Notes: generated from the letters alone by a model not told the origin. A stretch of DNA of 64,000 nucleotides from Clostridiales bacterium (GCA_004556155.1 SFIM01000006.1:27122-91121), one strand, 5' to 3'. Shown: positions 34,079-44,428, counted from the first letter of the stretch. Program-made: numbers and translations.

Positions 34079-34727
34079 GAGCACTCCTTGCGGCGGATTC
34101 CGCCTGACGGGTTTGATAATCGCGGCACAGCGCGGATAACGGGCATGCGTCGCAGTGCGGATTGCGCGCGGTACATACCCGGCGGCCATGCCAGATCAGC
34201 CAGTGATGCGCGGCGCTCCAATCCTCGCGCGGGATGGCGCGCTGCAGCTGCTTTTCGGTATCCAGCACGTTATTGGCCTCCGCCAGACCCAGCCGGTTGC
34301 TGACGCGGAAAACGTGCGTATCCACCGCGATGGCGGGGATATGAAAGGCGTTGGATAGCACCACGTTGGCCGTTTTGCGTCCTACGCCCGGCAGGCTGGT
34401 CAGCGCGTCCATATCGGCGGGCACCTCGCCGTTGTATTTTTCGGTGATGATCTGGCAGGCGGCCACGATGTTGGCGGCCTTGGTCTTAAAGCCGCAGGAC
34501 TTTATATAAGGGTATAGCACCTCAGCCGTGGTGGCCGCCATGGCGCGAGGATTGGGAAAATCCCGAAACACGGCGGGTGTGACCTTGTTCACCTGCTTAT
34601 CCGTGCATTGGGCGGACAGCATGGTGGATACCAGCATTTCATAGGGATTGGAAAAATGCAGCTCGGCCTTGGCTTCAGGGTAGGTTTCCTGCAATACGCG
34701 CAGGATCTCGGGCTTGTTTACCGTCAT
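34053..34727 (-). CDS. nth: Endonuclease III
   Basis: A DNA glycosylase/AP lyase that removes oxidised pyrimidines. The 224-residue product has the HhH motif LPGVGRKTANVVL, with the catalytic Lys. The catalytic Asp is in AIAVDTHVFRVSNRLGL. The C-terminal 4Fe-4S cluster is CX6CX2CX5C (CTARNPHCDACPLSALC). A 30-residue tail after the cluster is Ala/Ser-rich. The ATG overlaps the ECF gene stop by 4 bases (34724-34727). Confidence 0.97.
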   Translation of the reverse strand: MTVNKPEILRVLQETYPEAKAELHFSNPYEMLVSTMLSAQCTDKQVNKVTPAVFRDFPNPRAMAATTAEVLYPYIKSCGFKTKAANIVAACQIITEKYNGEVPADMDALTSLPGVGRKTANVVLSNAFHIPAIAVDTHVFRVSNRLGLAEANNVLDTEKQLQRAIPREDWSAAHHWLIWHGRRVCTARNPHCDACPLSALCRDYQTRQAESAARSAHESDTLAL

Positions 34728-35359
34728 TTTCGCAGCGCCCCCTCCAATGGTTTGCGGTATTTACGCAGCAGCAACAGGAAAAGCAGGTATACGGGATACA
34801 GAATGGGCTGCATGATCAGCCGCGTGCCGATGTATTCCGCCGCGGCGGTCTTGGTGACCCAGTTGAGCGCCCAGATGGAGTTGAGCAGCGCGTAGCAAAC
34901 GATGGACACCAGCAGCTGGCACAGGGCGCAGCGGGCGAGGGACAAATCCTTTTTGTGCAGGAACAGGGCATAGAAAAGTCCCACCAGGAAGGCTGTGAGT
35001 GTATAGCCAAAGTAGAAGGAGCCCGAGCTGAACAGCAGCGCGCCCAGGATATCGGCCACCACCGCCACCGTTACCGTGGGCGCCACGCCAAAGAGCATGC
35101 CGCACACGGCGATGGGCAAAAAGCCAAAGGACAGCACCAGGGCATTGGGGATGATGGTGATCTTGCATACCTCGGCCAGCACAATGTTGAGCGCGGCCAG
35201 CATGCCCATCACCGCGATTTCGCGCACGGTGAAGCGGCGCTTCTGCACAGTCAGGCACAGCACCATGCCCACGCCCAGGGCAATCAAAATCAAAACCGTC
35301 AAAAGCGCCGAGTGCGCGCCGACAAAATCAAGAATTGCGTGCAAAACAGTATCCAACAC
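34724..35359 (-). CDS. ECF transporter S-component (folate-type)
   Basis: A 211-residue membrane protein with six predicted spans, resembling FolT-type S components. Central part has FTVREIAVMGMLAALNIVL and FGFLPIAVCGMLFGVAPTV, then GSFYFGYTLTAFLVGLFYALF. It likely captures folate or a related vitamin and uses a shared ECF energising module, which is not in this window. Start is GTG at 35359; GAGGGGG lies 8 bases upstream. The gene is cotranscribed with nth. Vitamin specificity is inferred from family resemblance. Confidence 0.75.
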   Translation of the reverse strand: MLDTVLHAILDFVGAHSALLTVLILIALGVGMVLCLTVQKRRFTVREIAVMGMLAALNIVLAEVCKITIIPNALVLSFGFLPIAVCGMLFGVAPTVTVAVVADILGALLFSSGSFYFGYTLTAFLVGLFYALFLHKKDLSLARCALCQLLVSIVCYALLNSIWALNWVTKTAAAEYIGTRLIMQPILYPVYLLFLLLLRKYRKPLEGALRK

Positions 35360-35395
35360 AGGCAGAACCCCCTCAAAAATGCGGATGTATATTTA

Positions 35396-36364
35396 TTACC
35401 AGTCCCAGTCATCCGCGTCGTCCACACCGCGCACGGTATAGCTTTCCAGCAGGAAAGCCTGCAGGGCTTCGCGGTTGGCCTCGTAGTCAATTTCCTGCGT
35501 GGCCATATCGTAATAGTAGAATTCATGCCCCGTATTGCCCACGGGGATGCGCAGCTGCTCAATTTCGGCGCTGCGCAGGTCAAAGGCATAGCCCGCCGCG
35601 GTCATCATATCGGCCAGGGTCATATTGGTATCCACAATGCTTTTCCAGATGGTCACAGTGGCCAGCTTGGTAGCCTCGGGCCAGGTGATATCGCGCAGGC
35701 TATCGGCCAGGGAGGATACCACGTTGCGCGCGCGGGTGGTGCGGCGGTAGTCGTAGCTCTCGCCGTCCACGCGGCCGCTGGAACGGATGCGCATATAGAT
35801 AACCGCCGCATAGCCACGGAAGTGATAGGTGCCAGCGCCCGACAGCACAGGCTCCGTCCAGTCGGACTTATAGGTCAGCTTATCGCGCAGCCGGGTGGCT
35901 TCGCCGCTGGTAATGGTGATATCCACGCCGCCCAGCGCGTCGATGATCTCGCCCACGTCCGTCCAGTCCACCAGGATATACTTGTCGATTTCCAGGCCAA
36001 AGTGCGAGTTGATGGTATCCACCAGCCCCTGCAGGCCAAAGCGGCTGGCTACAGCGTTGATGCGGCCGTACTTGCCGTCAGGGCGCAGCACCAGCATATC
36101 GCGGATAAACGAGGTGAGCATGATGCGGTGCGCCACGGTATCCACCGTCACCAGCATGATGCCGTCGGTGTAGTTATCCATGTTGTTGATATCGCACTTC
36201 CAGGTGTCGGCGCACAGCAGCAGGTAATGATGCACGCCCTCAGGCGTTTTGGGGATATCCTGCGGCGCGTAAGTGGCGATGGGCTTGGGATCCTGCTGCG
36301 CCAGCGCGCAGACGGGCAGAGACAGGCAGAGAATCAGCAAAACTGCAATGATCTTTTTCAGCAT
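35396..36364 (-). CDS. LytR-CpsA-Psr (LCP) family protein
   Basis: A 322-residue exported protein with signal peptide LKKIIAVLLILCLSLPVCALA. The LCP catalytic core follows: DGIMLVTVD, TSFIRDMLV, KYGRINAVASRFG, and DALGGVDITI. LCP enzymes link wall teichoic acid or other polysaccharides to peptidoglycan. The C-terminus ends in DDADDWDW. ATG at 36364 overlaps the deaminase stop by 7 bases. Function in wall-polymer attachment is by family. Confidence 0.9.
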   Translation of the reverse strand: MLKKIIAVLLILCLSLPVCALAQQDPKPIATYAPQDIPKTPEGVHHYLLLCADTWKCDINNMDNYTDGIMLVTVDTVAHRIMLTSFIRDMLVLRPDGKYGRINAVASRFGLQGLVDTINSHFGLEIDKYILVDWTDVGEIIDALGGVDITITSGEATRLRDKLTYKSDWTEPVLSGAGTYHFRGYAAVIYMRIRSSGRVDGESYDYRRTTRARNVVSSLADSLRDITWPEATKLATVTIWKSIVDTNMTLADMMTAAGYAFDLRSAEIEQLRIPVGNTGHEFYYYDMATQEIDYEANREALQAFLLESYTVRGVDDADDWDW

Positions 36365-36867
36365 GGCGTAGTACCTCCCGTGGCGGGGTCGTATTGTTCA
36401 ATGGGAATCTGCGCGTCATGGAACAGCTGCAGGGAGAAATCGTCCGGGTATCCCTGCTCGTACACAACGCGGCGAATGCCGGCGTTGATGATCATGCGCG
36501 TGCACAGCGAGCAGGGCTGATGCGTGCAGTATAGCGTTGCGCCGTCGATGGACACGCCCAGCCTGGCGGCCTGAATGATGGCGTTTTGCTCGGCATGCAC
36601 GGCATAGCAGATTTCAGCGTGCGTGCCGCTTGCCACGCCCAGCTTGCGGCGCAGGCACTCGCCGCGTTCCTTGCAGGTGGGCAGGCCGGCGGGCGCGCCG
36701 TTATAGCCGGTGGTCATCACGCGCTTGTCCTTTACAATCACAGCGCCGATGGCCCGGCCGGGGGTATAGCAGCTGGTCCAGGTGGATACCAGATGCGCCA
36801 TATCCATAAAGCGAACATCCCACTTGTGCAAGCAATCGCCTCCAAACGCAGCGTATAGCATACGCAT
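36358..36867 (-). CDS. comEB: dCMP/cytidine deaminase (ComEB type)
   Basis: A 169-residue zinc-dependent deaminase. Catalytic motif HAEICYAVHAEQNA and the zinc pair PCSLC are visible. The N-terminal FMDMAHLVSTWTSC segment, VGAVIVKD-like AIGAVIVKDKRV, and TGYNGAPAGLPTC match dCMP deaminases/ComEB. It makes dUMP for thymidylate synthesis. Start is uncertain: ATG at 36867 or 36861. It overlaps the LCP gene by 7 bases. Confidence 0.92.
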   Translation of the reverse strand: MRMLYAAFGGDCLHKWDVRFMDMAHLVSTWTSCYTPGRAIGAVIVKDKRVMTTGYNGAPAGLPTCKERGECLRRKLGVASGTHAEICYAVHAEQNAIIQAARLGVSIDGATLYCTHQPCSLCTRMIINAGIRRVVYEQGYPDDFSLQLFHDAQIPIEQYDPATGGTTPC

Positions 36868-36925
36868 AATACTGTATCATTGTATCCTGTTGCGCGGTGG
36901 CTGTCAATTGCATGAAACGTAAAAA

Positions 36926-36947
36926 TGAAGGAGCCGAAGCTCCTTCA
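36926..36947 (-). terminator. Terminator of the second sugar ABC operon
   Basis: Stem TGAAGGAGC/GCTCCTTCA (36926-36934 with 36939-36947), loop of four, and T5 on the minus strand (36925 to 36921). It follows the MalG-type permease stop at 36980. Confidence 0.75.
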
Positions 36948-36979
36948 AAGATAATCCCTGGTTTAGGGGATGGCCTTTT

Positions 36980-37825
36980 TTAGCCTTTTACCGCGCCCGC
37001 GGTTACGCCCGCGATGATGTACTTCTGGCAGCACAGGTAGAAGATGATGATGGGCAGGATGCTCAGCATAATCAGCGCCATCATGGCGCCCAGGTCTACA
37101 TGGCCGTAGCTGCCCTGCAGATACTGGATGTGGATGGGGATGGTCTTGTACTTGGTGCTGTCCAGTACCAGGTAGGGCAGCAGATAGTCGTTCCATACCC
37201 ACATGATTTCCAGCACGCCCACGGAAATGAAGATGGGCTTCATGATGGGCAGCACCACGCCGAAGAACGTGCGGATGGGGCCGCAGCCGTCGATGGCCGC
37301 GGCTTCCTCCATGGCCAGGGGCATGCCCTTGACAAAGCCGCTGAACATAAACACCGCCAGGCCCGCGCCAAAGCCCAGATACACCACGGGGATGCTCCAG
37401 GGGGTGTTCAGCTTCAGCGTGTAGGCCGTGCGCGCCAGGGTGAACATGACCATCTGGAAGGGCACTACCATGGAGAACACGCACAGGAAGTACACCACCC
37501 TGGAGGCGATATCATCCACGCGGGAGATGTACCACGCCGCCATGGAGGTGCACAGCAGGATCAGGATAGCCGACAGGATGGTGATCATAAAGCTGTAGCC
37601 CGCCGAATACAGGAAGGGATACGCGCCGGAGGTGAGGCCGTTTACATAGTTGCTCCAGCCCACAAAGGTTTCCTGGTTGGGCAGGGCGAACACGTTTGAG
37701 TTAACGGCAATGTTATCCTTAAAGCTATTAATCAGCACCACGACAATGGGCATCAGATAAAACAGGCTGATAATTGCGAAAAGCACGGACAGCGCAATGC
37801 CCCATTTTTTACTGGCACGCATCAC
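36980..37825 (-). CDS. Second sugar ABC permease (MalG type)
   Basis: A 281-residue permease with six predicted spans. The conserved EEAAAIDGCGPIRTFFGVVLP EAA loop and the C-terminal QKYIIAGVTAGAVKG typical of MalG subunits are present. Start is GTG 37825 or ATG 37822; AAAGGAGGTG precedes both. Its start overlaps the upstream permease stop. Partner of the 37822-38739 product. Confidence 0.92.
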   Translation of the reverse strand: MMRASKKWGIALSVLFAIISLFYLMPIVVVLINSFKDNIAVNSNVFALPNQETFVGWSNYVNGLTSGAYPFLYSAGYSFMITILSAILILLCTSMAAWYISRVDDIASRVVYFLCVFSMVVPFQMVMFTLARTAYTLKLNTPWSIPVVYLGFGAGLAVFMFSGFVKGMPLAMEEAAAIDGCGPIRTFFGVVLPIMKPIFISVGVLEIMWVWNDYLLPYLVLDSTKYKTIPIHIQYLQGSYGHVDLGAMMALIMLSILPIIIFYLCCQKYIIAGVTAGAVKG

Positions 37826-38739
37826 TGCTGCACCTCCTTTTCATGGGTCGCGCGCAGCTGAATCAGCGCGATGGCGGCCACCAGGATAAAGAACAGCACG
37901 GCCTTGGCTTGGCCTACGCCGCGGGATTTTGCATTCATATAGAAGGTATTGTAGATGTTCAGCGCCAGCATCTCAGTGGTTTTGATCTGCACGCCGTTTT
38001 GGAAGATGTAGGGACGACCCTCGTTGAGCACCATGTTCTGGTCAAACAGCTTAAAGGAGTTGGTCAGCGTCAGGAAGGTGCAGATGGTGATGGAGGGCAT
38101 GACGGTGGGAATGGTGATCTTCCACAGGATCTGCCAGCCGTTCGCGCCGTCGATACGCGCGGCTTCCAGCATATCCTCGGATACCGATTGCAGGCCGGCG
38201 ATATAGATAATCATCATATAGCCCACCTGCTGCCAGCACATCAGCACAATCAAGCCCCAGAAGCCATAGTGGGTATTGAGCACGATGGCCGTGGGCAGGA
38301 TGCCGTTGAAGATGCGCTGCCAGATGTAGCCCAGCACGATGCCGCCGATCAGGTTGGGCATGAAAAACACGCCGCGGTAGATATTGGCCCCTGGAATTTT
38401 GCGCGTGAGGGCGTAGGCCACGGCGAAGGACAGCACGTTAATCAGAATCAGTGATACAATGGCTACCAGCGCCGTATACCAGAAGGCATGCAGAAAGCTG
38501 GCGTCCGTCAGCGCCTTCTGATAGTTTTGCAGCCCCACCCATTTGGCGTTGCTGGTGGTGGTAAAGGTGCAGAAGGAAAGATAAAGCCCCTTTACAAACG
38601 GCCAGAGAAAGCCGATGCAGAACGCCGCGAAGGTAGGCAGCAGAAAGATGGCGAAGCAGCGCTGAATCGGGCGGCGAATCAGGCGCGAATTGACGGCGAC
38701 GGTTTCTTTTTTACGCTTGTGCTGCGTTTTTTGCTGCAT
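37822..38739 (-). CDS. Second sugar ABC permease (MalF type)
   Basis: A 305-residue permease with a basic N-terminus and six predicted spans. EAA-loop EAARIDGANGWQILWKITIP is present. The FAAFCIGFLWPFVKGLYLSF first span and QNYQKALTDASFLHAFWYTAL are typical of MalF/LacF. It overlaps the next permease by 4 bases and follows the binding protein after a stem-loop. Confidence 0.92.
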   Translation of the reverse strand: MQQKTQHKRKKETVAVNSRLIRRPIQRCFAIFLLPTFAAFCIGFLWPFVKGLYLSFCTFTTTSNAKWVGLQNYQKALTDASFLHAFWYTALVAIVSLILINVLSFAVAYALTRKIPGANIYRGVFFMPNLIGGIVLGYIWQRIFNGILPTAIVLNTHYGFWGLIVLMCWQQVGYMMIIYIAGLQSVSEDMLEAARIDGANGWQILWKITIPTVMPSITICTFLTLTNSFKLFDQNMVLNEGRPYIFQNGVQIKTTEMLALNIYNTFYMNAKSRGVGQAKAVLFFILVAAIALIQLRATHEKEVQQ

Positions 38740-38765
38740 GGTAAATCCCCCTGTACGGAAAAATC

Positions 38766-38793
38766 GGGGGGCGGGAATGATCCCGCTCCCCCG
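38766..38793 (-). promoter_or_regulatory. Stem-loop between binding protein and permease genes
   Basis: GGGGG-CGGGA-ATGA-TCCCG-CT-CCCCC forms a GC-rich hairpin with a 2-base bulge. It matches the position of the stem-loop in the other sugar importer operon. Confidence 0.55.
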
Positions 38794-38806
38794 CGCTTAG
38801 GTGCTC

Positions 38807-40087
38807 TTATTCGTTTGCGTTGGCATACTGCACGGCCCAGCCCTGAACGAACGCGTCAACCACGTTGTCCCAGCTGCCGCCGGCGCAATACTGCATCATG
38901 GCGTCCACAACGCCAGCGCGCCACGCGTCAACATTGGGGGTGTAGTTGAAGGCCCAGGTGACAACGTAGTTGCCATCGGCGATGTAGGCGTTGGCGTCGT
39001 TGAAGAATACGTTGGAGGAAGCCTTGGCAGCCTTGAAGGGGATGGGGCCAAACTGCTCGGCCATCATCGCGGTGCCTTCTTCGCTGGTGACAACCCAGTA
39101 CAGGAAGTCCAGGGTCGCCTTAATATCGGCCTCAGAAGCCTTGGAGTTGACAGCCCAGCAGTTTTCGGTGCCGCAGCACAGGCCGGCCTTTTCCTCGCCC
39201 TCAACGCCGCAGTAGATGGGGATCATGGCCAGGTCTTCGGACTTCATGCCGAACTTTTCGCCAATCAGGGTGGCGTATTCCCAGGTACCGTTCTGATAGA
39301 AGGCAGCCTTGCCGGTGCCGAACTCGGATTCAGCCTGATCGCCGGTAGCGGTGGCCAGATCAGCGGGCTTGGTGGCGGAGTTGTTGATGTACAGATCCCA
39401 GATGTTCTTGAAGTTATCCAGGTAGGTGCCCTTGATGGTGGCGGGCTTCTCGGTTACGTTGTCATCGCGGAACTCGTAGTACAGGGGCATGTTGGCCAGA
39501 TGGCCGGAGAAGCGCCAGGAGGAGGAGCCGTCCAGGCCGGCGGAGGTGAAGGCGTCAAAGCCCAGCTCCGCAGCGCGGGCGTGGATATCCTCGGCGACAG
39601 CCTTCAGACTGGCGAAATCCTTGATTTCCTCCAGCTTGTGGCCGGCCTTTTCCAGCAGCGCCTTGTTGACGATGATGCCGAAAGCCTCGTAGCAGTAACC
39701 AGCGGCCAGCAGCTCGCCGTTTTCGCCGTAGAGGTTGAAGTCGGAGGTGGTCATTTCGTTGGCGAAATCAGTGCCGCTCAGATTCAGCATATAATCGCGC
39801 CAGGTCTGGAGACCTTCCAGGTTGCCGCACTGGAACAGGGTGGGGGCAGCGCTGCTCTTGTCCATTTCAGCGGTCAGGGTCTGGGAGTAGGTGCCGGAGG
39901 CGGCGGTTACGACGGTCACCTGCACGCCGGTCTTTTCGGTATAGGTCTTGGCCAGCGCCTGCCAGGCGGCATCGGCTTCAGGCTTGAAGTTGAGGTAGTA
40001 CACCTTGCCGCCCTCGGCGGAGGCAACGGAGGCGACCATCGTCATTGCCAGGCACAGAGCCAGAAGCAGCGCGAAGAACTTTTTCAT
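38807..40087 (-). CDS. Second sugar ABC solute-binding protein
   Basis: A 426-residue exported binding protein with signal peptide KKFFALLLALCLAMTMVASVASA, cleaved after ASA. Mature sequence starts EGGKVYYLNF and contains TGVQVTVVTAASGTYSQTL, typical of sugar-binding family 1 proteins. It delivers an unknown sugar to the two permeases. First gene of the operon, with AAGGAG before the ATG and the TTGACA/TATGAT promoter at 40183-40211. Confidence 0.92.
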   Translation of the reverse strand: MKKFFALLLALCLAMTMVASVASAEGGKVYYLNFKPEADAAWQALAKTYTEKTGVQVTVVTAASGTYSQTLTAEMDKSSAAPTLFQCGNLEGLQTWRDYMLNLSGTDFANEMTTSDFNLYGENGELLAAGYCYEAFGIIVNKALLEKAGHKLEEIKDFASLKAVAEDIHARAAELGFDAFTSAGLDGSSSWRFSGHLANMPLYYEFRDDNVTEKPATIKGTYLDNFKNIWDLYINNSATKPADLATATGDQAESEFGTGKAAFYQNGTWEYATLIGEKFGMKSEDLAMIPIYCGVEGEEKAGLCCGTENCWAVNSKASEADIKATLDFLYWVVTSEEGTAMMAEQFGPIPFKAAKASSNVFFNDANAYIADGNYVVTWAFNYTPNVDAWRAGVVDAMMQYCAGGSWDNVVDAFVQGWAVQYANANE

Positions 40088-40153
40088 GAAGGTATCGCTC
40101 CTTTTTGCGGATATACCGCGAATTTGCGCGGAGGAAAGGGCTTTTCCATATTC

Positions 40154-40167
40154 GATTATCGCTTTCT
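40154..40167. promoter_or_regulatory. Candidate cre (CcpA) site
   Basis: On the minus strand AGAAAGCGATAATC has the GAAAGCG core and T at the right position. It lies about 10-20 bases downstream of the predicted transcription start, where CcpA usually represses. Weak at the 3' end. Confidence 0.35.
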
Positions 40168-40182
40168 TTCCCGTGCAACGGT

Positions 40183-40211
40183 ATCATATACGATTTTGTG
40201 CTATTTGTCAA
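40183..40211 (-). promoter_or_regulatory. Promoter of the second sugar ABC operon
   Basis: On the minus strand TTGACA (40211-40206), 17-base spacer, TATGAT (40188-40183). Confidence 0.75.
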
Positions 40212-40283
40212 TATTTTTTATTGAAAAATTGGAATACTGCAAAATGACAACCGTTTGCATGGTACAAAAATGCACAAATGCAG

Positions 40284-41216
40284 CTATTCGCCGTCGATGG
40301 AGAGCAATTGCAGAAATTCGCGCATGGGGCGGGTGATGAAGCGGCTGCGCTTGTATACCAGGCTGACGGCGCGCCGCGCGTGCGGGCTATCTAACAGGTA
40401 GAAATGCAGCCTTTCGTCGGGCGGCACGCTGCAGGCCAGCGTGTCGCTGACAAAGGTAACGCCCAGCCCGTAGCAGGCCAGGTTGTAGGCCGTCAGCTGC
40501 TGATCCAGCAGCAGCCGCGCGCCGGGGCGAAAGCCCGCTTTGGCGCACAGCCTGTCGGCACGCTGACGGGTATCGTTGCCCTCCTTGAGCAGCAGGAAGG
40601 GCTCGTCCTTGAACAGCGCCAGCGGCACGCCCGGCGCGTCCCTGCCTGCCTGCAGCTCCTCCGCCGTCAGGCGATAGGCCGCTGCGGCCTCGTTAATCGC
40701 AAAGCTGGCGGGCACGGCCAGCAGCAGCCGCTCGGCGCGATAGGCAATGCTGTCGTATACCGCAGGGTCGAACGCGCAGTTTTCCATCACAAAGTCCAGC
40801 TCACCCTCGCGCAGCTCGCGCTCCAGCGCGGCGGTGTGCGCCTCCAGAATGCGCACCTGCACGCGGGGAAAGCGATCCGAAAACGCGCTGATCAGCGGCG
40901 GCAGCACATAGGAGGTAAACAGCGTGGTGCCGCCCAGCGCCAACGTGCCGCTAAGACACGCCTCGGTATCGCTGATATATTGTTGAAAGGAGCCCTCGAT
41001 TTCCATGATCTGCTCGGCGGCGCGGATATACTGCCGTCCCGCTTCGGTCAAGCCGATGGGCATGGTGCTGCGGTCAAACAGCGGGCTGCCCACACGTTCC
41101 TCGGCCTTTTTGATCATCAGGCTCAGCGAAGGCTGGGAGATATACAGCTTCTGTGCCGCGCGGGAAAAGCTGCGCTCGCGGTAGACCTCGTAAACATAGC
41201 GCATCTCTCGAAACAT
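40284..41216 (-). CDS. LysR-family transcriptional regulator
   Basis: A 310-residue regulator with N-terminal winged-helix (AAQKLYISQPSLSLMIKKAE) and a periplasmic-binding-like effector domain from about residue 90. It is divergent from aspartase (aspA) with a 123-base shared control region, so it probably regulates aspA. The ATG at 41216 has GGAGGGCGG upstream; an upstream in-frame extension is AT-rich and not protein-like. Confidence 0.9.
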   Translation of the reverse strand: MFREMRYVYEVYRERSFSRAAQKLYISQPSLSLMIKKAEERVGSPLFDRSTMPIGLTEAGRQYIRAAEQIMEIEGSFQQYISDTEACLSGTLALGGTTLFTSYVLPPLISAFSDRFPRVQVRILEAHTAALERELREGELDFVMENCAFDPAVYDSIAYRAERLLLAVPASFAINEAAAAYRLTAEELQAGRDAPGVPLALFKDEPFLLLKEGNDTRQRADRLCAKAGFRPGARLLLDQQLTAYNLACYGLGVTFVSDTLACSVPPDERLHFYLLDSPHARRAVSLVYKRSRFITRPMREFLQLLSIDGE

Positions 41217-41267
41217 GGCCGCCCTCCTATAGATAAAAATAAATAAGAGAGATAACAATATAAGTAT

Positions 41268-41296
41268 TTGCAGATAGTATAGCAGCTTCATATAAT
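41268..41296 (+). promoter_or_regulatory. Promoter for aspartase
   Basis: TTGCAG (41268-41273), 17-base spacer, consensus TATAAT (41291-41296), 43 bases before the ATG. The region to the LysR gene is AT-rich and can hold LysR sites. Confidence 0.75.
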
Positions 41297-41339
41297 AACA
41301 TCAACAACAATTTGCGATATGCGAAAGGGGCGGCCAACC

Positions 41340-42740
<1,401 letters not shown>

Positions 42741-42765
42741 TCGATCCGATTTGTAAAAACAATAT

Positions 42766-42793
42766 ACGCTCCGGCTGGTGCCGGGGCGTTTTT
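42766..42793 (+). terminator. Terminator after aspA
   Basis: Stem ACGCTCCGG/CCGGGGCGT (42766-42774 with 42781-42789, one wobble), loop of six, T5. Confidence 0.75.
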
Positions 42794-42821
42794 GATTGCG
42801 CTTCAAAAAACAAGCTAAAAA

Positions 42822-42852
42822 CCGCCGCGGCAGCAAAACAATCTTGCGGCGG
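42822..42852. other. GC-rich inverted repeat before pyruvate kinase
   Basis: CCGCCGC (42822-42828) and GCGGCGG (42846-42852) form a 7-bp stem with a 17-base loop. A T5 run follows it on the minus strand. It overlaps the -35 region of the pyruvate kinase promoter. Role unknown. Confidence 0.35.
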
Positions 42853-42872
42853 CTTGCAATTTGTGATATATT
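42844..42872 (+). promoter_or_regulatory. Promoter for pyruvate kinase
   Basis: TTGCGG (42844-42849), 17-base spacer, TATATT (42867-42872). Moderate match. Confidence 0.5.
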
Positions 42873-42919
42873 ATATATGTGGAAAATTTTGCTTTATTAG
42901 TAAGCTTGGAGGAATTGCA

Positions 42920-44338
42920 ATGAGAAAGACCAAGATTGTCTGCACCCTGGGCCCCGCCAGCGCGGATGAAAAAGTAATGGAAGCCATGCTGCGCGCGGGC
43001 ATGAACGTGGCCCGGTTTAACTTTTCTCATGGCACCCATGAATCGCACCGGGAAATGATGCAGCGCTTCCGCGCCGTGCGCGATCGTCTGGGCGTGGCTG
43101 CTGCTGTGATGCTGGATACCAAGGGGCCGGAGATCCGCCTGAAGGATATGGCGGGCGGCGAGGCCATGCTGACCGACGGGGCGGAATTTACCCTGACTGC
43201 CCGCGATGTGCAGGGCGACGCCGCGCAGGTATCCATCACCTATGCCGAGCTGCCGCGCGAGGTGAAGGCGGGCGACCGCATCCTCATCGACGACGGCCGC
43301 GTATCGTTGCGCGTGCAGGAAACCACGGATACCGATATCCGCTGCCTGGTGGAGCATGGCGGCCGTATCGCTACCCATAAGGGCGTAAACGTGCCCGGCG
43401 TGCATCTGAATATGCCTTACCTGAGCGAGGCGGACAAGTCCGACCTGATCTTCGGCATTGAAAACGATGTGGATTATGTGGCCGCGTCCTTTGCCCGCAG
43501 CGCGCAGGATATGATCGAGATGCGCCGCTTCCTCAATTATCATGGCGGCCACCGCGTGCGCGTGATTGCCAAGATTGAAAACGGCGAGGGCGTGGATAAC
43601 TTTGACGAGATCCTCTCCCACTGCGATGGCATCATGGTGGCGCGTGGCGACATGGGCGTGGAAATTGCCTATGAGCGTTTGCCCGGTTTGCAAAAGCGCT
43701 TTATCCGCCGCTGTTATCAGGCGGGCAAGGTGGCCATTACCGCCACGCAGATGCTGGAATCCATGATTGCCAGCCCCAGCCCCACCCGTGCCGAGATTAC
43801 CGACGTGGCCAACGCGGTGTTTGACGGCACCTCGGCCGTGATGCTTTCGGGCGAAAGTGCCAGCGGCCGCTATCCTGTGGAGGCCGTGGCCGCCATGGCG
43901 CGCATTGCCGCGCAGGCGGAGTGCGACGCCTTCGATATGGGCGTGTACAAGGGCTTTGACCACGATATGGACACGAGCGACGCGACCAACGCCATCTGCG
44001 ACGCGGCGTGCACCACGGCGCGGGATGTGGGCGCGCGCGCCATCCTGACGGTGACGATGACGGGTCGCAGCGCGCGGGGGATTTCCAAATTCCGCCCGGA
44101 GGAGCCCATCGTGGGCGCAACCCCCGATGAAAAGACCTTCCAGCAGCTGTCCCTGTCCTGGGGTGTGTATCCCGTGCGTTCGCTGCGGCAGAACTCCACT
44201 GAGGAGCTGTGCCGCCATGTGGTGGACTGTGCGCGCAACGCTGATGTGATCGACGAGGGCGACCTGGTGGTGATTACCGCGGGCGAACCGCAGGATGTAA
44301 GCAAGGGCACGACGCTGCTGCGCGTGCAGAATGCATAA
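42920..44338 (+). CDS. pyk: Pyruvate kinase
   Basis: Phosphotransfer from phosphoenolpyruvate to ADP in glycolysis. The 472-residue product has MLDTKGPEIR, the KIENGEGVDNF Lys region, MVARGDMGVEI, ATQMLESMI, and VFDGTSAVMLSGESASGRYP. It lacks the C-terminal PEP-utiliser domain found in some Firmicutes Pyk. ATG 42920 follows TTGGAGGAA. Monocistronic between promoter and terminator. Confidence 0.97.
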   Translation: MRKTKIVCTLGPASADEKVMEAMLRAGMNVARFNFSHGTHESHREMMQRFRAVRDRLGVAAAVMLDTKGPEIRLKDMAGGEAMLTDGAEFTLTARDVQGDAAQVSITYAELPREVKAGDRILIDDGRVSLRVQETTDTDIRCLVEHGGRIATHKGVNVPGVHLNMPYLSEADKSDLIFGIENDVDYVAASFARSAQDMIEMRRFLNYHGGHRVRVIAKIENGEGVDNFDEILSHCDGIMVARGDMGVEIAYERLPGLQKRFIRRCYQAGKVAITATQMLESMIASPSPTRAEITDVANAVFDGTSAVMLSGESASGRYPVEAVAAMARIAAQAECDAFDMGVYKGFDHDMDTSDATNAICDAACTTARDVGARAILTVTMTGRSARGISKFRPEEPIVGATPDEKTFQQLSLSWGVYPVRSLRQNSTEELCRHVVDCARNADVIDEGDLVVITAGEPQDVSKGTTLLRVQNA

Positions 44339-44368
44339 AAGCGCTTAAGGGAAGATGGCTTCCCGCTT

Positions 44369-44393
44369 TGCCGCCCAGGGGGCGGCATTTTTT
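44369..44393 (+). terminator. Terminator after pyk
   Basis: Stem TGCCGCCC/GGGCGGCA with a 3-base loop and T6. Confidence 0.85.
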
Positions 44394-44428
44394 AATCCGG
44401 AGCAGGGGGACTACCCGGCGCTTTAGCA

